A stretch of 64,000 nucleotides of DNA from Proteles cristata cristata (GCA_017311185.1 JAESUZ010001282.1:558001-622000); one strand, 5' to 3'; numbered from the stretch's first letter, positions 12,874 to 24,970 are shown. A program made the numbers and translations. Notes: generated from the sequence alone by a model not told the origin.

Positions 12874-13248
12874 GAGCCTGGCTTTTTGATACCTGGCCTG
12901 TGGCCACCTCTCTGCCCTCTCCCTCTCTACCTGTACATTGTGCCTTTGAGTTCATGGTCCAATTTCTACCAGCACTCACCCTGGCAGCAAGGAAGGCAAT
13001 TCAGCAGCACCTCCCAAACTCGCCCAACTGCGGACCTTCCTGATACTTTCTGAAAATCCAGATTCTACCCTTGGAGAGTCTTTGGTATATTGTAGCCTGA
13101 CTCCCAACCACAGCCCACCTCTGTTGACCTGCCCCAACCCAGACAGGCAACACCTGTCCTTCTAGGCTACCTCAGTTGCACACTGTTCTCCTTGCTTCTG
13201 CTTGCTTTCCTAGTCTGTTCTTCAGAATCAACCTTTCAGAATATGTAT

Positions 13249-13402
13249 TCTTTTTAATGTTTATTCATTTTTGAGAGAGAGCAGGGGAGGGGCAGAGAGA
13301 GAGGGAGACAGAGGATCGGAAGTGGGCTCTCTGCTGTTGAACCCATGATCATGACCTGGGATGAAGTCTGTCACTTAACCGACTGAACCATCCAGGTGCC
13401 CC
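13249..13402 (-). mobile_element. Feline SINE, antisense, internally deleted
   Basis: Tail TTTTTAATGTTTATTCATTTTTG and head GACTGAACCATCCAGGTGCCCC are present, but the middle is short (about 154 bp in all) and lacks the CAGGCTC...CAGCACAGAGC part. Approximate duplication CTTTCAGAATAT / CCTTCAGAATAT. Confidence 0.9.
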
Positions 13403-13419
13403 ATCCCTTCAGAATATTT

Positions 13420-13880
13420 AACTCATTTGCTCTAAATCCTTTACTGCCTTATGACAAAACCCAAAGTCCTCCACATGCCCCCCCATCCCTACAAAACTTA
13501 ATTTTCTCCTTCCTATCTCCCTTCTTCCTTCCACATCAACCACACAAGACTCTGGACCCCAGGTACTCTCCGGCCTCAGAGTCTCGTGCTTGTATTCCTT
13601 CTTTCTGGAACATTTCTACTCCATCAGGTCATCTGACTCTCTTCCCCACTTGTTTCAGGTCTCTGTGCCTGGATGTCACCTTCTCAGTGGACTTCGTTCA
13701 CTACCTGCTCTAAGACAGCACCCATCAGTCTTTGCCTTGCTTGGATTCTTCGTAGCTCTTTCTGGCTTTCATCACATCCCTCACTAAGATGCAGGCAGAC
13801 CTCGTTTTGTTTGCTGACCAATGCCTGGCACATGATCAGTGATCAATAAACAGTTGTTAAATGAATGAGTGAATGAACGC
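13420..13880 (+). mobile_element. L2 LINE 3' end
   Basis: Order of motifs fits L2: 'gcttgtattccttctttctggaacatt', 'tgtttcaggtctctgtgcctggatgtcaccttctcag', then the 3' terminal 'tgcctggcacatgatcagtgatcaataaacagttgttaaatgaatgag'. Non-coding relic. Confidence 0.65.
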
Positions 13881-14604
13881 ATGGCTAACAGACTCAAAGG
13901 TGAAGATACTTCTTCAAGGCCATATAAGTCATCGGTGTATAAGCCAGGAGAGAGAACAAGGTCTGCCATCATTGCCTCAGCTAGAGCCCGCATTTGTGCT
14001 CAGCGGAAGCTACATTGATGAGCTGACCCCTCACAAGCCCATAGGGCACTCTGACATATTAACCCCAGCAAGGAAATTGAGTTTCCCAACCCACTTGCCG
14101 GTCATTGCTGGCTGGCTGCAGTCACACCAGAAGCCAGCTGGAGGAGAGCTGTGCGAACACCTCTGAAGAGCAGACATGGTATTTACATGGCTCTGGTCAC
14201 ACAAAGCAGCCCCTGCTTTTGATTTGCCCATCCTGACCCCGCCCATGCACAGGTGACAGAGTAGGTTCAGAAAGGTTGATGGGGTCTCACCCACCCTGGG
14301 GGAACAAAGAAGATACTGTGGGCTCTTGGAGCCACGCAGGCTACGCATAGTCATTACCAGTACCTCATAAATATTCTCCAGGAGCTCACATGTAAGCTGG
14401 CCTAGTGGGCAGCAGGAAGCAGGGGATTTCAGAAAAATGTCTTTGCTGAAGATGGAACCTTGTCAGATCCTACTATTTGATCATGCAAAAAAGAAATGGC
14501 ACGATGAAACAGATGCCAGGCGATTTAAATCTCTCATCCTCAACACTGTGTATTGACTCAATTTGGAGTCTCTTGGCTTTTGGACTGGATTTGTGGTGTC
14601 CAAG

Positions 14605-14930
14605 GCAGTAGCTGCTAGCTATGTTGCTTTTGAGCACTTGAAGTATAGCTAATCCAAAACTGACATGTGCTCAAAATCTAAAATATGTACCACTACTAAG
14701 AAGAACTTAGTAGGGAAAAATAGTAAAACATCTCATTAATTATTTTTTATATTGCTTATGTTGAAATGACAATCTTTTGGCTCTAGTGAGTTCATACATA
14801 TTAATATATTTTCATATATTTTAAAATTCATTTCACCTGTTTTTTTAATTTTAAAAATGTGACTACTGGAAAATTGAAATATATATATGTGGCTCACATT
14901 CTACTTGAACTGGGCTGCGCTGAGCTAGGA
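14605..14930. mobile_element. DNA-transposon-like relic (hAT/MER type)
   Basis: 'tagctgctagctatgttgcttttgagcacttgaagtatagctaatcc' and the terminal 'atatatgtggctcacattctacttgaactgggctgcgc' resemble a common short DNA repeat with 'tgagcacttgaaatgtggctag' and 'tggctaccgtattggacagcgc' ends. Family from memory, uncertain. Confidence 0.4.
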
Positions 14931-16118
14931 TGCTTTGGACCATCCCACCATTCACAATGCATCCCTCCATAGTTTTTGATAACTTGGGTTTTCCAAGTTA
15001 CTTCATGCTTATTAGAGACCCCATAGGTATTTGTGTCTTTGTGCCTAAAGCTACAATGCCCTTCTTGCTTTTTATCCCAGCATTAAGTCATTTGGCATGG
15101 GATCAGGTGGAGAGATTGAGGTCTGGGTTGCTCAGAGAAAGCCTAGCTTGCCCGTGTTGTGGGAGGTTGGCTCTCTTTCTCCATATCTTCCTGTTGTGGC
15201 TGAATCCGTTAGAGCGAGTTTTTCTTGAAACAGCGTGGCCCACAGGTTCTGTGTTGTGTGTAGACTTCAGCAACTTGACCTCAAGCTGTGGTCTGCAAAT
15301 AACTCTCAGTTGCATCCTGCCTCACCCAGGGGGATTGGGGAAAACAGCCCATGAAGCAGAGAATAGTATTTTATGGATGAGAGATGTAAAAACCTGTTTG
15401 GCTCACGTGCCTGGAACACAGGATCTGAGTCGGTGTTAGTCCACCCTGATGTCTCCTATCTGACTGGCCAGCAGGCTCTGGATGCTCTTAGTAGACACGT
15501 AGAGACTTTACATTCTATCCACAGGAAGATCAGCCTCACACACTCTGTAACTTCTGCCTCTGTGACTGAAAAATATACCTCCCTAAGTTGCTTCCTTAAG
15601 TTCTGAACCTTGCAATATGGAACATGTCACATTTAACCTGGGTGGGAAGCTGTCCTCAGGGTTCTGGAGAAGCTATGAGCACCTATTCTGCAAGGAGATG
15701 AAAATAGTTGTGGGGTTAGGGTGATGGCTATATTATGGGTGATTTTTTTTTCTCTTCTTGAAATTTGCCTTTAACTTATGTGTATTTCTTTTTAAAAACA
15801 ACAAGTCATAGGCACACACCTACACATGGAAATCCTAAGGACAACACAGATTCGCTTCATTGTTCCACAGTGTTCACGTTACATGGAAGACACACCTGAT
15901 AGGTCCACACACACACTGTGTGGTTTGGGTGGTTGTTGAGACTTTGCATGAGCTGTGTGAATATAAGGGATCCACTGACAGCAAGCCTGGGCCACACACC
16001 TGTGGCTCCATGTGGTGCACTCTGAGTTGCTTTGGGTTAAATGGGAAGGTAGAGTAGATGTATGTGTTTTGTTTTGTTTTGTTTTTGATATATATATATA
16101 TATATACTCACATATGTC

Positions 16119-16526
16119 TTTTTTTTCTTAAATAGTTTATTGTCAAGTTGGTTTCCATATAACACCCAGTGCTCATCCCCACAAGTGCCCTCCTCCATGC
16201 CCATCACCCCCCTCCCCCTCTCCCCCACCCCCATAAGCCCTCAGTTTGTTCTCAGCATTCAAGAGTCTCTCATGGTTTGCCTCCTTCCCTCTCCTCCACT
16301 ATTTTTCCCCTTCTCCCTCACAGTCCTCTGTTAATTTCCTTCTAATCCTATATGTGCAAACATCTGGTATCTGTCCTTCTCTGCCTGACTTATTTCGCTC
16401 AGCATAATACCCTCAAGGTCCATCCATGTTGCTACACATGGCCAAATTTCATTCTTTCTCATTGCCATGTAGTATTCTATTGAATAGATAAACCACATCT
16501 TCTTGATCCATTCATCAGTTGATGGA
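16119..16526 (-). mobile_element. L1 3' end (carnivore type), antisense, 5'-truncated
   Basis: Begins with poly-T (tail complement), then the 3' UTR complement 'ccatataacacccagtgctcatccc', and passes to the end of ORF2 at 'cattcatcagttgatgg'. About 400 bp. It is flanked on both sides by (TA)n, suggesting insertion into a TA repeat. Confidence 0.85.
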
Positions 16527-16540
16527 TATATATATATATC

Positions 16541-17786
16541 TTTTTAAAATAATGTATTTTTATTTATTTTGTTTTTTAAAATTTGAATCCAAATTAGTTA
16601 ACATATGGTATAATAATGATTTCATGAAAAGAATTTAGTGATTCCTCATTTACATATAACACCCAGTGCTCATCCCAACAAGTGTTCTCCTTAAAGCTCC
16701 TTGCCTCTTTAGTCTTTCCTCTCACCCAACACCCCTCCAGCAACCCTCAGTTCATTCTCTATATTTAAGAGTCTCTTATGGTATGTCTCTTTCTCTGTTT
16801 TTTATTATTTTTGCTTCCCTTCCCATATGTTTGTTTTGTATCTTAAATTCCACATATGAGGGGTGCCTGGGTGGCTTAGTCAGTTAAGCGTCCGACTTTT
16901 GCTTAGGTCATGATCTCACGGTTCGTGGGTTCGAGCCCCGCGTCGGGCTCTGTGCTGACTGCCAGCTCAGAGCCTGGAGCCTGTTTCAGTCTGTGACTCC
17001 CTCTCTCTCTGACCCTCCCCTGTTCACGCTGTCTCTCTCTCTCTCCTAGAAATAAATAAAACATAAAAAAAAAAATTCCACATATGAGTGAAATCCTATG
17101 ATATTTGTCTTTCTCTGTCTTATTTCACTTAGTGTAATACACTCTAGTTCCATCCACATTGTTGCAAATGGCAAGATTTCATTCTTGTTGATTGCCGAAT
17201 AATATTCCATTGTATTATATATACCACATCTTCTTTATCTATTCATCAGTTGATAGACATTTGGGCTCTTTCCATACTTTAGCTATTGTTGATAGTGCTG
17301 CTATAAACATTGGGGTGCATGTGCCCCTTTGAAACAGCACACCTGTATCCCTTGGATAATAAAATACTTAGTAGTGCAATTGTTGGGTCATAGGATAGTT
17401 CTATTTTTAATTTTTTGAGGAACCTTTACACTATTTTCCAGAGTGGCTGCACCAGTTTGCATTCCCACCAGCTGTGTAAAAGGGTTCCTCTTTCTCTACA
17501 TCCTCACCAGCATCTGTTGTTGCCTGAGTTGTTAATTTTGGCCACTCTGACAGATGTGAGGAGGTATCCCATTGTGGCTTTGACTTGTATTTCCCTGATG
17601 ATGACTGATGTTGAGCATCTTTTCATGCATCTATTAGCCATGTGGATGTCTTCTTCGGAAAAGTGTCTATTCATATCTTTTGCCCATCTCTTCACTGGAT
17701 TATTTGTTTTTTGGGTGTTGAGTTTGATAAGTTCTTTATAGATTTTGGATACTAACCCTTTATCTGATATGCCCTTTGCAAATATA
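16541..17786 (-). mobile_element. Second L1 3' end, antisense, with ORF2 fragment
   Basis: Starts in a T/A-rich tail and the same 'acccagtgctcatccc' 3' UTR as its neighbour. It then runs into ORF2: the minus-strand frame at 17504-17794 contains [20 protein letters not shown] and [17 protein letters not shown], the usual L1 ORF2 C-terminal region. 5'-truncated inside ORF2 and incapable of autonomous movement. A SINE at 16861-17072 interrupts it. Confidence 0.88.
16861..17072 (+). mobile_element. Young feline SINE inside L1
   Basis: Young-subtype head, CTGACTGCCAGCTCAGAGCC and CTCCTAGAAATAAATAAAAC tail. Exact 16-bp duplication AAATTCCACATATGAG at 16845-16860 and 17073-17088, so it inserted after the L1. 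Confidence 0.97.
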
Positions 17787-19445
17787 GAAGACATCTGTTA
17801 TAGTGTAAAGAGGTCTTCTTTAGGAGAAGTCTTTGAAATCTTCTTTTACCCAAATATACCCAAGATTTCTCATCTTGTTTTAAATTGCTTAACACCCTGC
17901 AAGGCGCTTTGGGAAATCACCGGCAGTATTTTTAAAGCTGTGTTCACTGAACACACAAAAATGGAAGCAGAAGAGTAAAGAGCTTATGTCCCAGGGTGAA
18001 AATAAAGGACAAGGTTGCAGGGTCCATGTCGCCTTTGCTGAGGCCTCTCCTGCCATGGATTTCTGTCGTGCTGAGATGGAGATGCTCTGAGTTACACTCT
18101 TGGAGCCAGCACCTCCTCCCTGCTCTACAGTGGCCACGCCAGGCCCCCTCATCGCCTGTCCTACTGCCATCAGCTGCCTGCGAGCCCCAACCCCACGTCA
18201 GCTCTAAGTGCAGATCTCAGTACAAATTAGCAGCCGTGCAGGCAAGCTGAATGGCTAAACCTCTTCCCCTCCATCGGTGTGTTCCCCTCCCCTTCTCTCT
18301 TGTTTTCATTGGGCCTCTTCACAGGCGCCAGCTGCCTCATTGAAGAGCAACCTATAGGCTGGGCTTTGCTCATACCTACCCTTAGCAGTAGCTGTCAAGC
18401 CCAATAGCTGCATGCAAGACGTGTGCTGTCTGGTGGAGGCGCAGTGCCCAAGAGCTTGAGAATGGAGGGGAGTGTGGCAAGCCAAAGGTTAAAGGTATGG
18501 CTTTCCTTCCTTTTCATCCTGAGCACTCAGAAGAGGGCCTGGGCAAGCATGGCGGTCCAGGGCCATGCCAGGCTTCTCTGAGGGCTCCCTTAGCGGAGGG
18601 GTCTGGGACTGAGGACAGGGCCTCATTCTAGAGGAGAAGCACCCACAGGTGGGCAGCCGGACAGCTCTCCTTGCACCTCTGGGGAGTAGGTGCATCCATG
18701 GGTGAAAGGAGCGAGGAGGAAGCAGAAATATGAGAACTTACATGGAGGTTCCATCTATTGTACACCCCCAGTGGTCACCCCAGCAAGAGAATCCCAGTCC
18801 TAGCTGTGCTCCTGATGTCCTCTTCTGGGAGCTGGCCGATCCTGTGACCTGGGCACCCATCTTCCTGGCAGGTGCCCATCTTAGTGTTCATGGCTCCTCT
18901 TCTCACCAGGTCACATACCAGGTGCCTTTTACCAAATGTTTCCTCTTTTTGCATTTATTTTTCTCTATTCCTGGCACCAAGGACCCCCCCTGTCATCAGT
19001 GGCTATGGCATAAAGGCACCACTTTGCTCCACTTTGACAATTTCTGTGGATCTGACTTTTCACCCCTGCATTGCAAGAGGTTGGTTTCTAGCTCAGAAAT
19101 CACCAGAGGCCCAGCCGACATGGGAAATAATTTTTTGACTCTTGTCTCCCTCCTGTTCTCAATGGGGAGCACAGCCTATGGAAGAGCACCCCCTCTTCCG
19201 TTATGCCCGCCCTCAGCTGGACATTACTCTCCTCCCTGAAAGTTCTCTCACCCCTGCCCACAGCCTTTGAACTCAAGCATCCGCCAGAGGAAGTGTGTGC
19301 TCTGGCCACCCCACCCTCTGCCACGGGGTTCCCAGCCAATGAAAACGTCGCTCCCTTGGTTGAAGGCCAACCTAATCCTCCAAACTTCTGCTGCACTTGG
19401 GTTGTTTCACAGCGGACAAGTATGTTGGGAAAGGCTGCCAGGCCC

Positions 19446-19553
19446 TGGTGGGGTGCGTGTGCATGTGTTTTGGGGTGTGCACGTGTCTATACGTGTGTGT
19501 GCAGACATGTACGCGCGGGCGCATGTGTGTAAGTGTGCGCACGCGCCTGCCTG
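19446..19553 (+). repeat. Imperfect GT/GC alternating tract
   Basis: Long stretch of mostly alternating purine-pyrimidine with CG steps (TGTGCATGTG, GCACGTGTC, TACGCGCGGGCGCATGTGTG, GTGCGCACGCGCC). It is not a simple microsatellite. Z-DNA potential is inferred. Confidence 0.7.
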
Positions 19554-19929
19554 TGGGTAGCGATGAGGAGGGTGGGGGATGCGGCGAGCTTGGCCAGAGC
19601 TCTGCCCAGACGCAGGACCAGGGTCTTTCTGGGACTGCTTCATGGCAGGCCAAGTCCTTCAACAGCAGAAGCCAAAGGGCCCAACTGGTGAAAAGCCCTG
19701 ATGTGCTACTGCCTCTCCTCAGACTGCCATGGGGACATTAAACCTTCAACAATCTGGGGCTCTGACGGCTGGTTCTTGGTTCTCTGCCTGGAAAAACAGT
19801 AGGCGAATAGTAAAACCTTAAATTCTAACATGTGTAAGTTATACATCTTATTTTCATTTTCAGCCCATGTTCCCCTCTGTAAGACATCAGGAAAAAATTA
19901 CCGTCTGACTTCTAATATCTCAGTGGAGC

Positions 19930-20260
19930 ATTTATCTCCCAGCTATGATAAGTGATCTTCGATATTTTTTTCCTTTCAGATTAAGAAACAAATTCATTTA
20001 ATTGTCTTTATTGAATGTGCTCTGGCCCCCCCTGCCCTGCCTGAGTCCCCGCGCCCCCCCGCCCCTGGGCTGTTACTCCCCTCCTCTGCCTTAGGGACTG
20101 CTCTCCCTGCCTCTGGGGGAGCAGCCACCAGCCGTGGGATGGGCGAGGCCCTATCTGGCGCGACCTGGCTCCCTAAGTCCTCATGATGGTTGGTCCCTGC
20201 CCAAGGCCAGGCCTCTGGGAAGCCTGGAGTCATTCTGCGGCCCAAGGTTGGGCGGCTGTA
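19930..20260 (+). promoter_or_regulatory. Candidate element: paired GATA motifs beside a GC-rich patch
   Basis: TTATCT (19932-19937) and TGATAA (19946-19951) sit 8 bp apart in opposite orientation. A C-rich block at 20026-20065 and a GC-rich, non-repeat region to about 20260 follow. GATA factors are known FLI1 partners, but activity here is speculative. A pyrimidine tract ending TTCCTTTCAG at 19980 also looks like a cryptic acceptor. Confidence 0.25.
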
Positions 20261-20818
20261 ATCTGAACCTTATCTGAACTCCTTGGTCTGAAGGCCTGGT
20301 TTGGAGCTCTTGAGAGAACTGGCCGTCTCCCAGGTCTGATGCTTGCTGCGCTGTGTGACCACGGCTGCAGCCTCTCCAGGGCCTTGCATTCGTCTCTTTT
20401 GGTCCTGCTGCTGCCTGAGTGGCTGAACAGAAGCTAGGACAGGGCAGGGTGGCACTTCCCTTAGGCACACTGGGAGAGGCTATGATGCTCGACCGCGGGT
20501 TGGGGTGTGTGGAGTGTTCTGCTAGCCTACTCCAGGCTCTGGGTGGCCACAAGTGGAGTGTCAGCTTAGGTCTCCAGACAGCTGCTTACTGCTCAGCTGG
20601 CACCAAGGAGCAGCCTCTCTGTACCACCATATTGCAACATACCAGGTGATAACTGGCCTCCGTAGGTCAAGACTGAGTTGCATGATTCTTGCCTTTTGCA
20701 CTTACTTCTGGTTCTTCCGTGAGCATGGCATCCAGGGCTGCAAAATACCACAAGGGGTGCGACCTTTCTATCAGGTTGAAGTTGTTGGATTCTATTCCGT
20801 CTTCATGCAGCAACCAGG

Positions 20819-20820
<2 letters not shown>

Positions 20821-20866
<46 letters not shown>
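20821..20866 (+). repeat. (GT)23 microsatellite
   Basis: Uninterrupted 46 bp, UG on the FLI1 transcript, directly followed by the nested SINE cluster. Confidence 0.98.
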
Positions 20867-20868
<2 letters not shown>

Positions 20869-20882
20869 AAGTAAGCTCTATG

Positions 20883-21102
20883 GAGTGCCTACATGGCTTA
20901 GACAGTTAAGCAACCAACTTCTTTAAGCTCAGGTCATGATCTCATGGTTCATGGGTTCAAGCCCCATGTCAGGCTCTGTCCTGACAGAGCAGAGCCTGCT
21001 TAGAATTCTCTCTCTCCCCCTCCCCTGCTTGTGCTCTCTTTCTCTCTCTCTCTCTCTGTCTCTCTGTCTGTCTCAAAATAAATGAATGAATTTTAAAAAA
21101 TA
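20883..21102 (+). mobile_element. Feline SINE, sense, older copy
   Basis: GGAGTGCCTACATGGCTTAG head with mismatches, GGGTTCAAGCCCCATGTCAGG box B, long CT body, AAATGAATGAATTTT tail. Confidence 0.9.
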
Positions 21103-21312
21103 GGGGCGCTTGAGTGGCTCAGTTGGTTGAGTGTCCAACTCTTGATTTTGGCTCTCAGGTCATGATCCCAGGGTCATGGGATCAAGCCCCACGTCAGGCT
21201 CTGTGTTGACAGAATGGAGCCTGCTTGGGATTCTCTCTCTCCCTCTCTTTATGCCCCTCCCCTCCTCACACTCTATCTCTCTGAAAACAAATAAACATTA
21301 AAAAATAAAAAA
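21103..21312 (+). mobile_element. Feline SINE, sense, tandem neighbour
   Basis: GGGGCGCTTGAGTGGCTCAG head immediately follows the A-rich tail of the preceding SINE; ends AAACAAATAAACATTAAAAA. Insertion into a pre-existing A-tail is the simplest reading. Confidence 0.92.
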
Positions 21313-21439
21313 TAAAGTGAGCTCTATGCCCAATGTGGGGTTCAAACTCAAGGCTCAGAGATTAAGAGTTGCATGCTCTACCAACTGAGGCAGCCAGGCA
21401 TGCCTGTGGGTCTGTTTTGATGGGAAAGCTTAACACCAA

Positions 21440-21600
21440 AGACCTGAGTCCTGCTCAGGTCACACTAGCTGGGTGACTCTGGGCCAATCACTTCACCTCT
21501 CCATGTCCTTAACCATAAAGAGGACATACGAACCCTTGGATGGGTATTGGAAAGTTAAAATAAAACAATGTACAAGAAATGCATTTAAATCATGTACATG
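21440..21600 (+). mobile_element. MIR relic, sense
   Basis: 'tgagtcctgctcaggtcacactagctgggtgactctgggccaatcacttcacctctcc' then 'accataaagaggaca' fit the MIR core. Confidence 0.65.
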
Positions 21601-22144
21601 CACTGGAAATATTTCATTTAGAAAACACTGATCACTCATCTTCTATAAAAGGCACTACATGAGACACTGAGGTTTAAAGGAGAAAGTCCTGTCAATCTCT
21701 CAGGAAACTCCCAGTCCAGCGGGGGAAGAGGACCTGCCAAGCTAACAATCACCCAGCGTGACCAAGGGCTAGAACCGAGGCAGAAACAGAGTGCTGGGGT
21801 GGGGGTGGGGGTGGATGCGGAGGCCTACCTGGGGGCCAAGGCCAGGGCAAGTGCTGTTGGAGCGCAGGTTGCCTGGCAACAAGGCTAAAAATGTCAGCTA
21901 CGGTCAGATTGGGAGGGCTGCGACACGGCCCTAAGAAGTCCAGACTCTAGTCTGAGGCCAGTGAGGAGCTGCCAAAAGTTTTTAAGTGCCGTAATTATAG
22001 GATTGGGCTGGGATTTGAAAACTCTGGTGGCGGCATGGAGGATAGGAACAAGGCAGTAGCAGCAGCAGCAGCACTGCACCAAACGGGGCTGGGAAGTGGC
22101 GCCATGATTGTCTGCCCATGCTGTGCTGATGGCAGCCGCAGTGA

Positions 22145-22387
<243 letters not shown>

Positions 22388-22819
22388 TAGTAGTTGGAGG
22401 GCAGGCTTGTCCCAGCTGGGCGTCTGAACCTCTACCTGATACCCTATTCACTGTGGAAGTGCTGACTTAGGAAAGCTACCTTCCTCACCTTCCTTCCAGC
22501 TGTCCTCCAAGATAGCGTCCCAAGTGTCAGGTGCTGGAAGCCCACCCTCAAACAAGTCAACGTCGCAAACTCGACCTCCACATGTGGTACCGCAGGATGA
22601 GGACTGCAGAGAGGGCAGGGCCAAGGCCGTCTGAAACCTAAAGGAGTCCCAGGAGCTCCGGGATGGGCCCGCCCTTGCCTTTAAGGAGAAGAGTGGCCGC
22701 AGAAGCCTGTCATGTCCATCAGGCATGTGCTTCCTGGCATCTGCAATCTTCCACCTTTCCAAAATTACAGCCAGCTCTTTTAGTTTCAAAATAGAAATAA
22801 CTATATTTAACAAATGGAG

Positions 22820-22875
22820 CGCCTTGACGTGTGCAGTAAGTTACGTCATTATGTAAAAATAGCCTATTTTTCCTA
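22820..22875 (+). promoter_or_regulatory. Candidate element: CRE half-sites and MEF2-like palindrome
   Basis: Within 56 bp: TGACGT (22825-22830), TTACGTCA (22841-22848, a CRE variant) and an inverted repeat AAAAATAG-C-CTATTTTT (22855-22871) whose arms resemble MEF2 sites. Not in a recognised repeat. Function is inferred from motifs alone. Confidence 0.25.
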
Positions 22876-24829
22876 GGTATTGGTGCTGTTTGGTTACAGA
22901 AAATAAAATCATTGTTTAAGCCTTCAGCCCATTGGCCGGCCGTTTCGCCTCCAGCTAACTCAGCAGCCTGGTCAAAAAGGAGGTTTGAAAACGGCAGTGG
23001 GCAGAGTTGGTGCCAGGTAGAAGGAGCAAGAATGCCCAGATCTTAAGCAGAGTGAATTGCAGGGCAGGGGTTACAACTAATCCTACCAAAATAACATGGC
23101 CAAAAAGGCATAACCCCTTCCATTTGCAAAAGTGTAAGCACAGTTGTGTCTGAGGGCAAAAGATTAGACATCTCTTTGAGGTAACACAAAGGAATTTGCT
23201 TGTTGGCCTCGAAGGCATGGTTTTGTAATGAGCCTCTCCTTCCTACGCCCTTTTGTATTTATTTTCCATGGGAAGCTGTGTCTCACCATCTCTTAGAACT
23301 ATGGCCGCATCCCTGTGTGCTGGGCCAAATTCAAGGTGGCAGAGGGTAGGAGGTGTGGGAGCCAGTGAGGCAGAAGGAACTGGGAAAATAGGAATTTTTC
23401 TGTGCCCTGTAGGGCTTGAAAACTATTCATAAATGATTTTGAGTTTCCTTTTTCCACCAGCATGCAACCTCACAAAGGAGGAAGGAGAATAGTTCCTATT
23501 TTCTGAGCACTTTCCAGATACCAGGCACATGTAAACTGCTTTCTCTACACTATACTACGTCTGTCATTTAATGTTTGATCCCCTCCCTCCCTCAGGACAC
23601 CAGGAATGTTTAGCTCAGGTGAATTTGTAAGGTCCAACTGTGTTTCTTCTCCCTGCTCATCAAAAGAAGCAGACAATGAAGGAGTAATAATGCAGACAGG
23701 GTGGGGAGCTCGCTGTTCTCCTCTAAGCAAAGCCAAGCTTCACCAGGCCTGTGTTCATCTGGCATCAGACTGCCTGCTTTGCCAAATAATGGCCAGCATG
23801 GGAAGGCAGTCTTGGGCACTGAAGACTTAGGGGATCAGAGACTATCTCTGAACCAAATATCAATACCATCTCATTTTCGTAATCGCTTTTGGGAGGGGAG
23901 GGGGGCAGACAGCCAGACTGCTTGGTTGACCCCTTCACTCTGAGTTGGTGTTGAAATACTTTCAAAAGGAATGTCAAAATGTGAGTCTTCAGTGGACCAA
24001 GGGAATAATAATCATAGCAGTGATAATGATAATAGCATAATTTCGTATCAAAGGGTTTTACAAGTATTTCTTGTAATGAATTCACTAGCTGTGGATTTAC
24101 TTCATTACTTTACCTCTGGTGAGATCTTTAAACATTAACATCAGACATTTTGGCTTCCTCCAGGCCAGTCGCCTGGACATGAGGGAAAGTCTCATTTGGG
24201 CAAGTCCACAAATCAAGGCAATGAAACATTTGTGAAACAACTGATTGAATTTATGGTGGGGATTTTAAGACAAGTATAAACGAGAGCCCTGGTTAATCAC
24301 CAGTTTCAGGTTCAGATGGGAAGAAACGAGGGCTAAATCATCCAGGAAATACATTTGGAAGAGTTTAGCGTGATCCAGAGTTGAAGATTTATAATTCATT
24401 GTGCTGTAAAGGGAGAGAAATAATATTGTGATAGAGCCTAAAGCAAGAGAGGAAATAATAAAATAAATTATGGTATAAAATTGAATTTGAGGCCTCAAAT
24501 ACTTAAAGTGAGGAATTCGGATGAAGCAAAGGAGATCAGATGAAATAAAAATGCTGTGTAATCCATTGCCCACCTGTGCCGTTTTCCTTCAGAATTTCCA
24601 AATGGTACAAAATATTTCCATTTACCAATGGCCCATGCCTAATTGTTTCTGGAGAGTAAAAGAGGAAAACAAACTAAGCAATTTTTTGAGAGAGAGAAGC
24701 ATATTGATTTGTACAATGAAGCTTTAGGAGGAGCTCTGTTATTTGACAGAGCAACTCACAGGTGAGAAAGCAAGAGAGGATTCTTTGGGCCCGGGGAACC
24801 ACCCCCTCAACTAAGTGAAGTCCTGGGAA

Positions 24830-24970
24830 GGCTTAAGTTTGAGCTAAGGACTTGACCTTTCCAAACTCTATTTTCAATCTGTAAAATGATGATAGAGCCA
24901 TTTTGCTGGATTTTCTAGATATGTGAACAATGGGCCACATAAGGCAGCTGGCACATGGTAAGCACCCCAG
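24830..24970 (+). mobile_element. Probable MIR relic
   Basis: 'ggacttgacctttccaaactc', 'caatctgtaaaatgatgatag' and 'ctggcacatggtaagcaccc' follow the MIR order. Confidence 0.5.

Larger units (their letters stand above)
20867..21404 (-). mobile_element. Old antisense Can-SINE split by two younger SINEs
   Basis: The old copy reads TAAAGTAAGCTCTATG (20867-20882). After the insertions it resumes at TAAAGTGAGCTCTATGCCCA and goes on to 'tgcatgctctaccaactgaggcagccaggca' (to 21404), the antisense tRNA-like head of an older carnivore SINE. The shared 16 bp (15 identical) is the target-site duplication. Confidence 0.75.

Noticed and set aside
14930..15439. 169-codon plus-strand open frame in intron 2
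   Set aside because: Begins in a DNA-transposon-like relic, no recognisable protein family.
21794..21820. GGGGTGGGGGTGGGGGTGG run upstream of exon 3 as a quadruplex
   Set aside because: Only three G-runs of three or more; the fourth has two Gs, so the standard four-run rule is not met.
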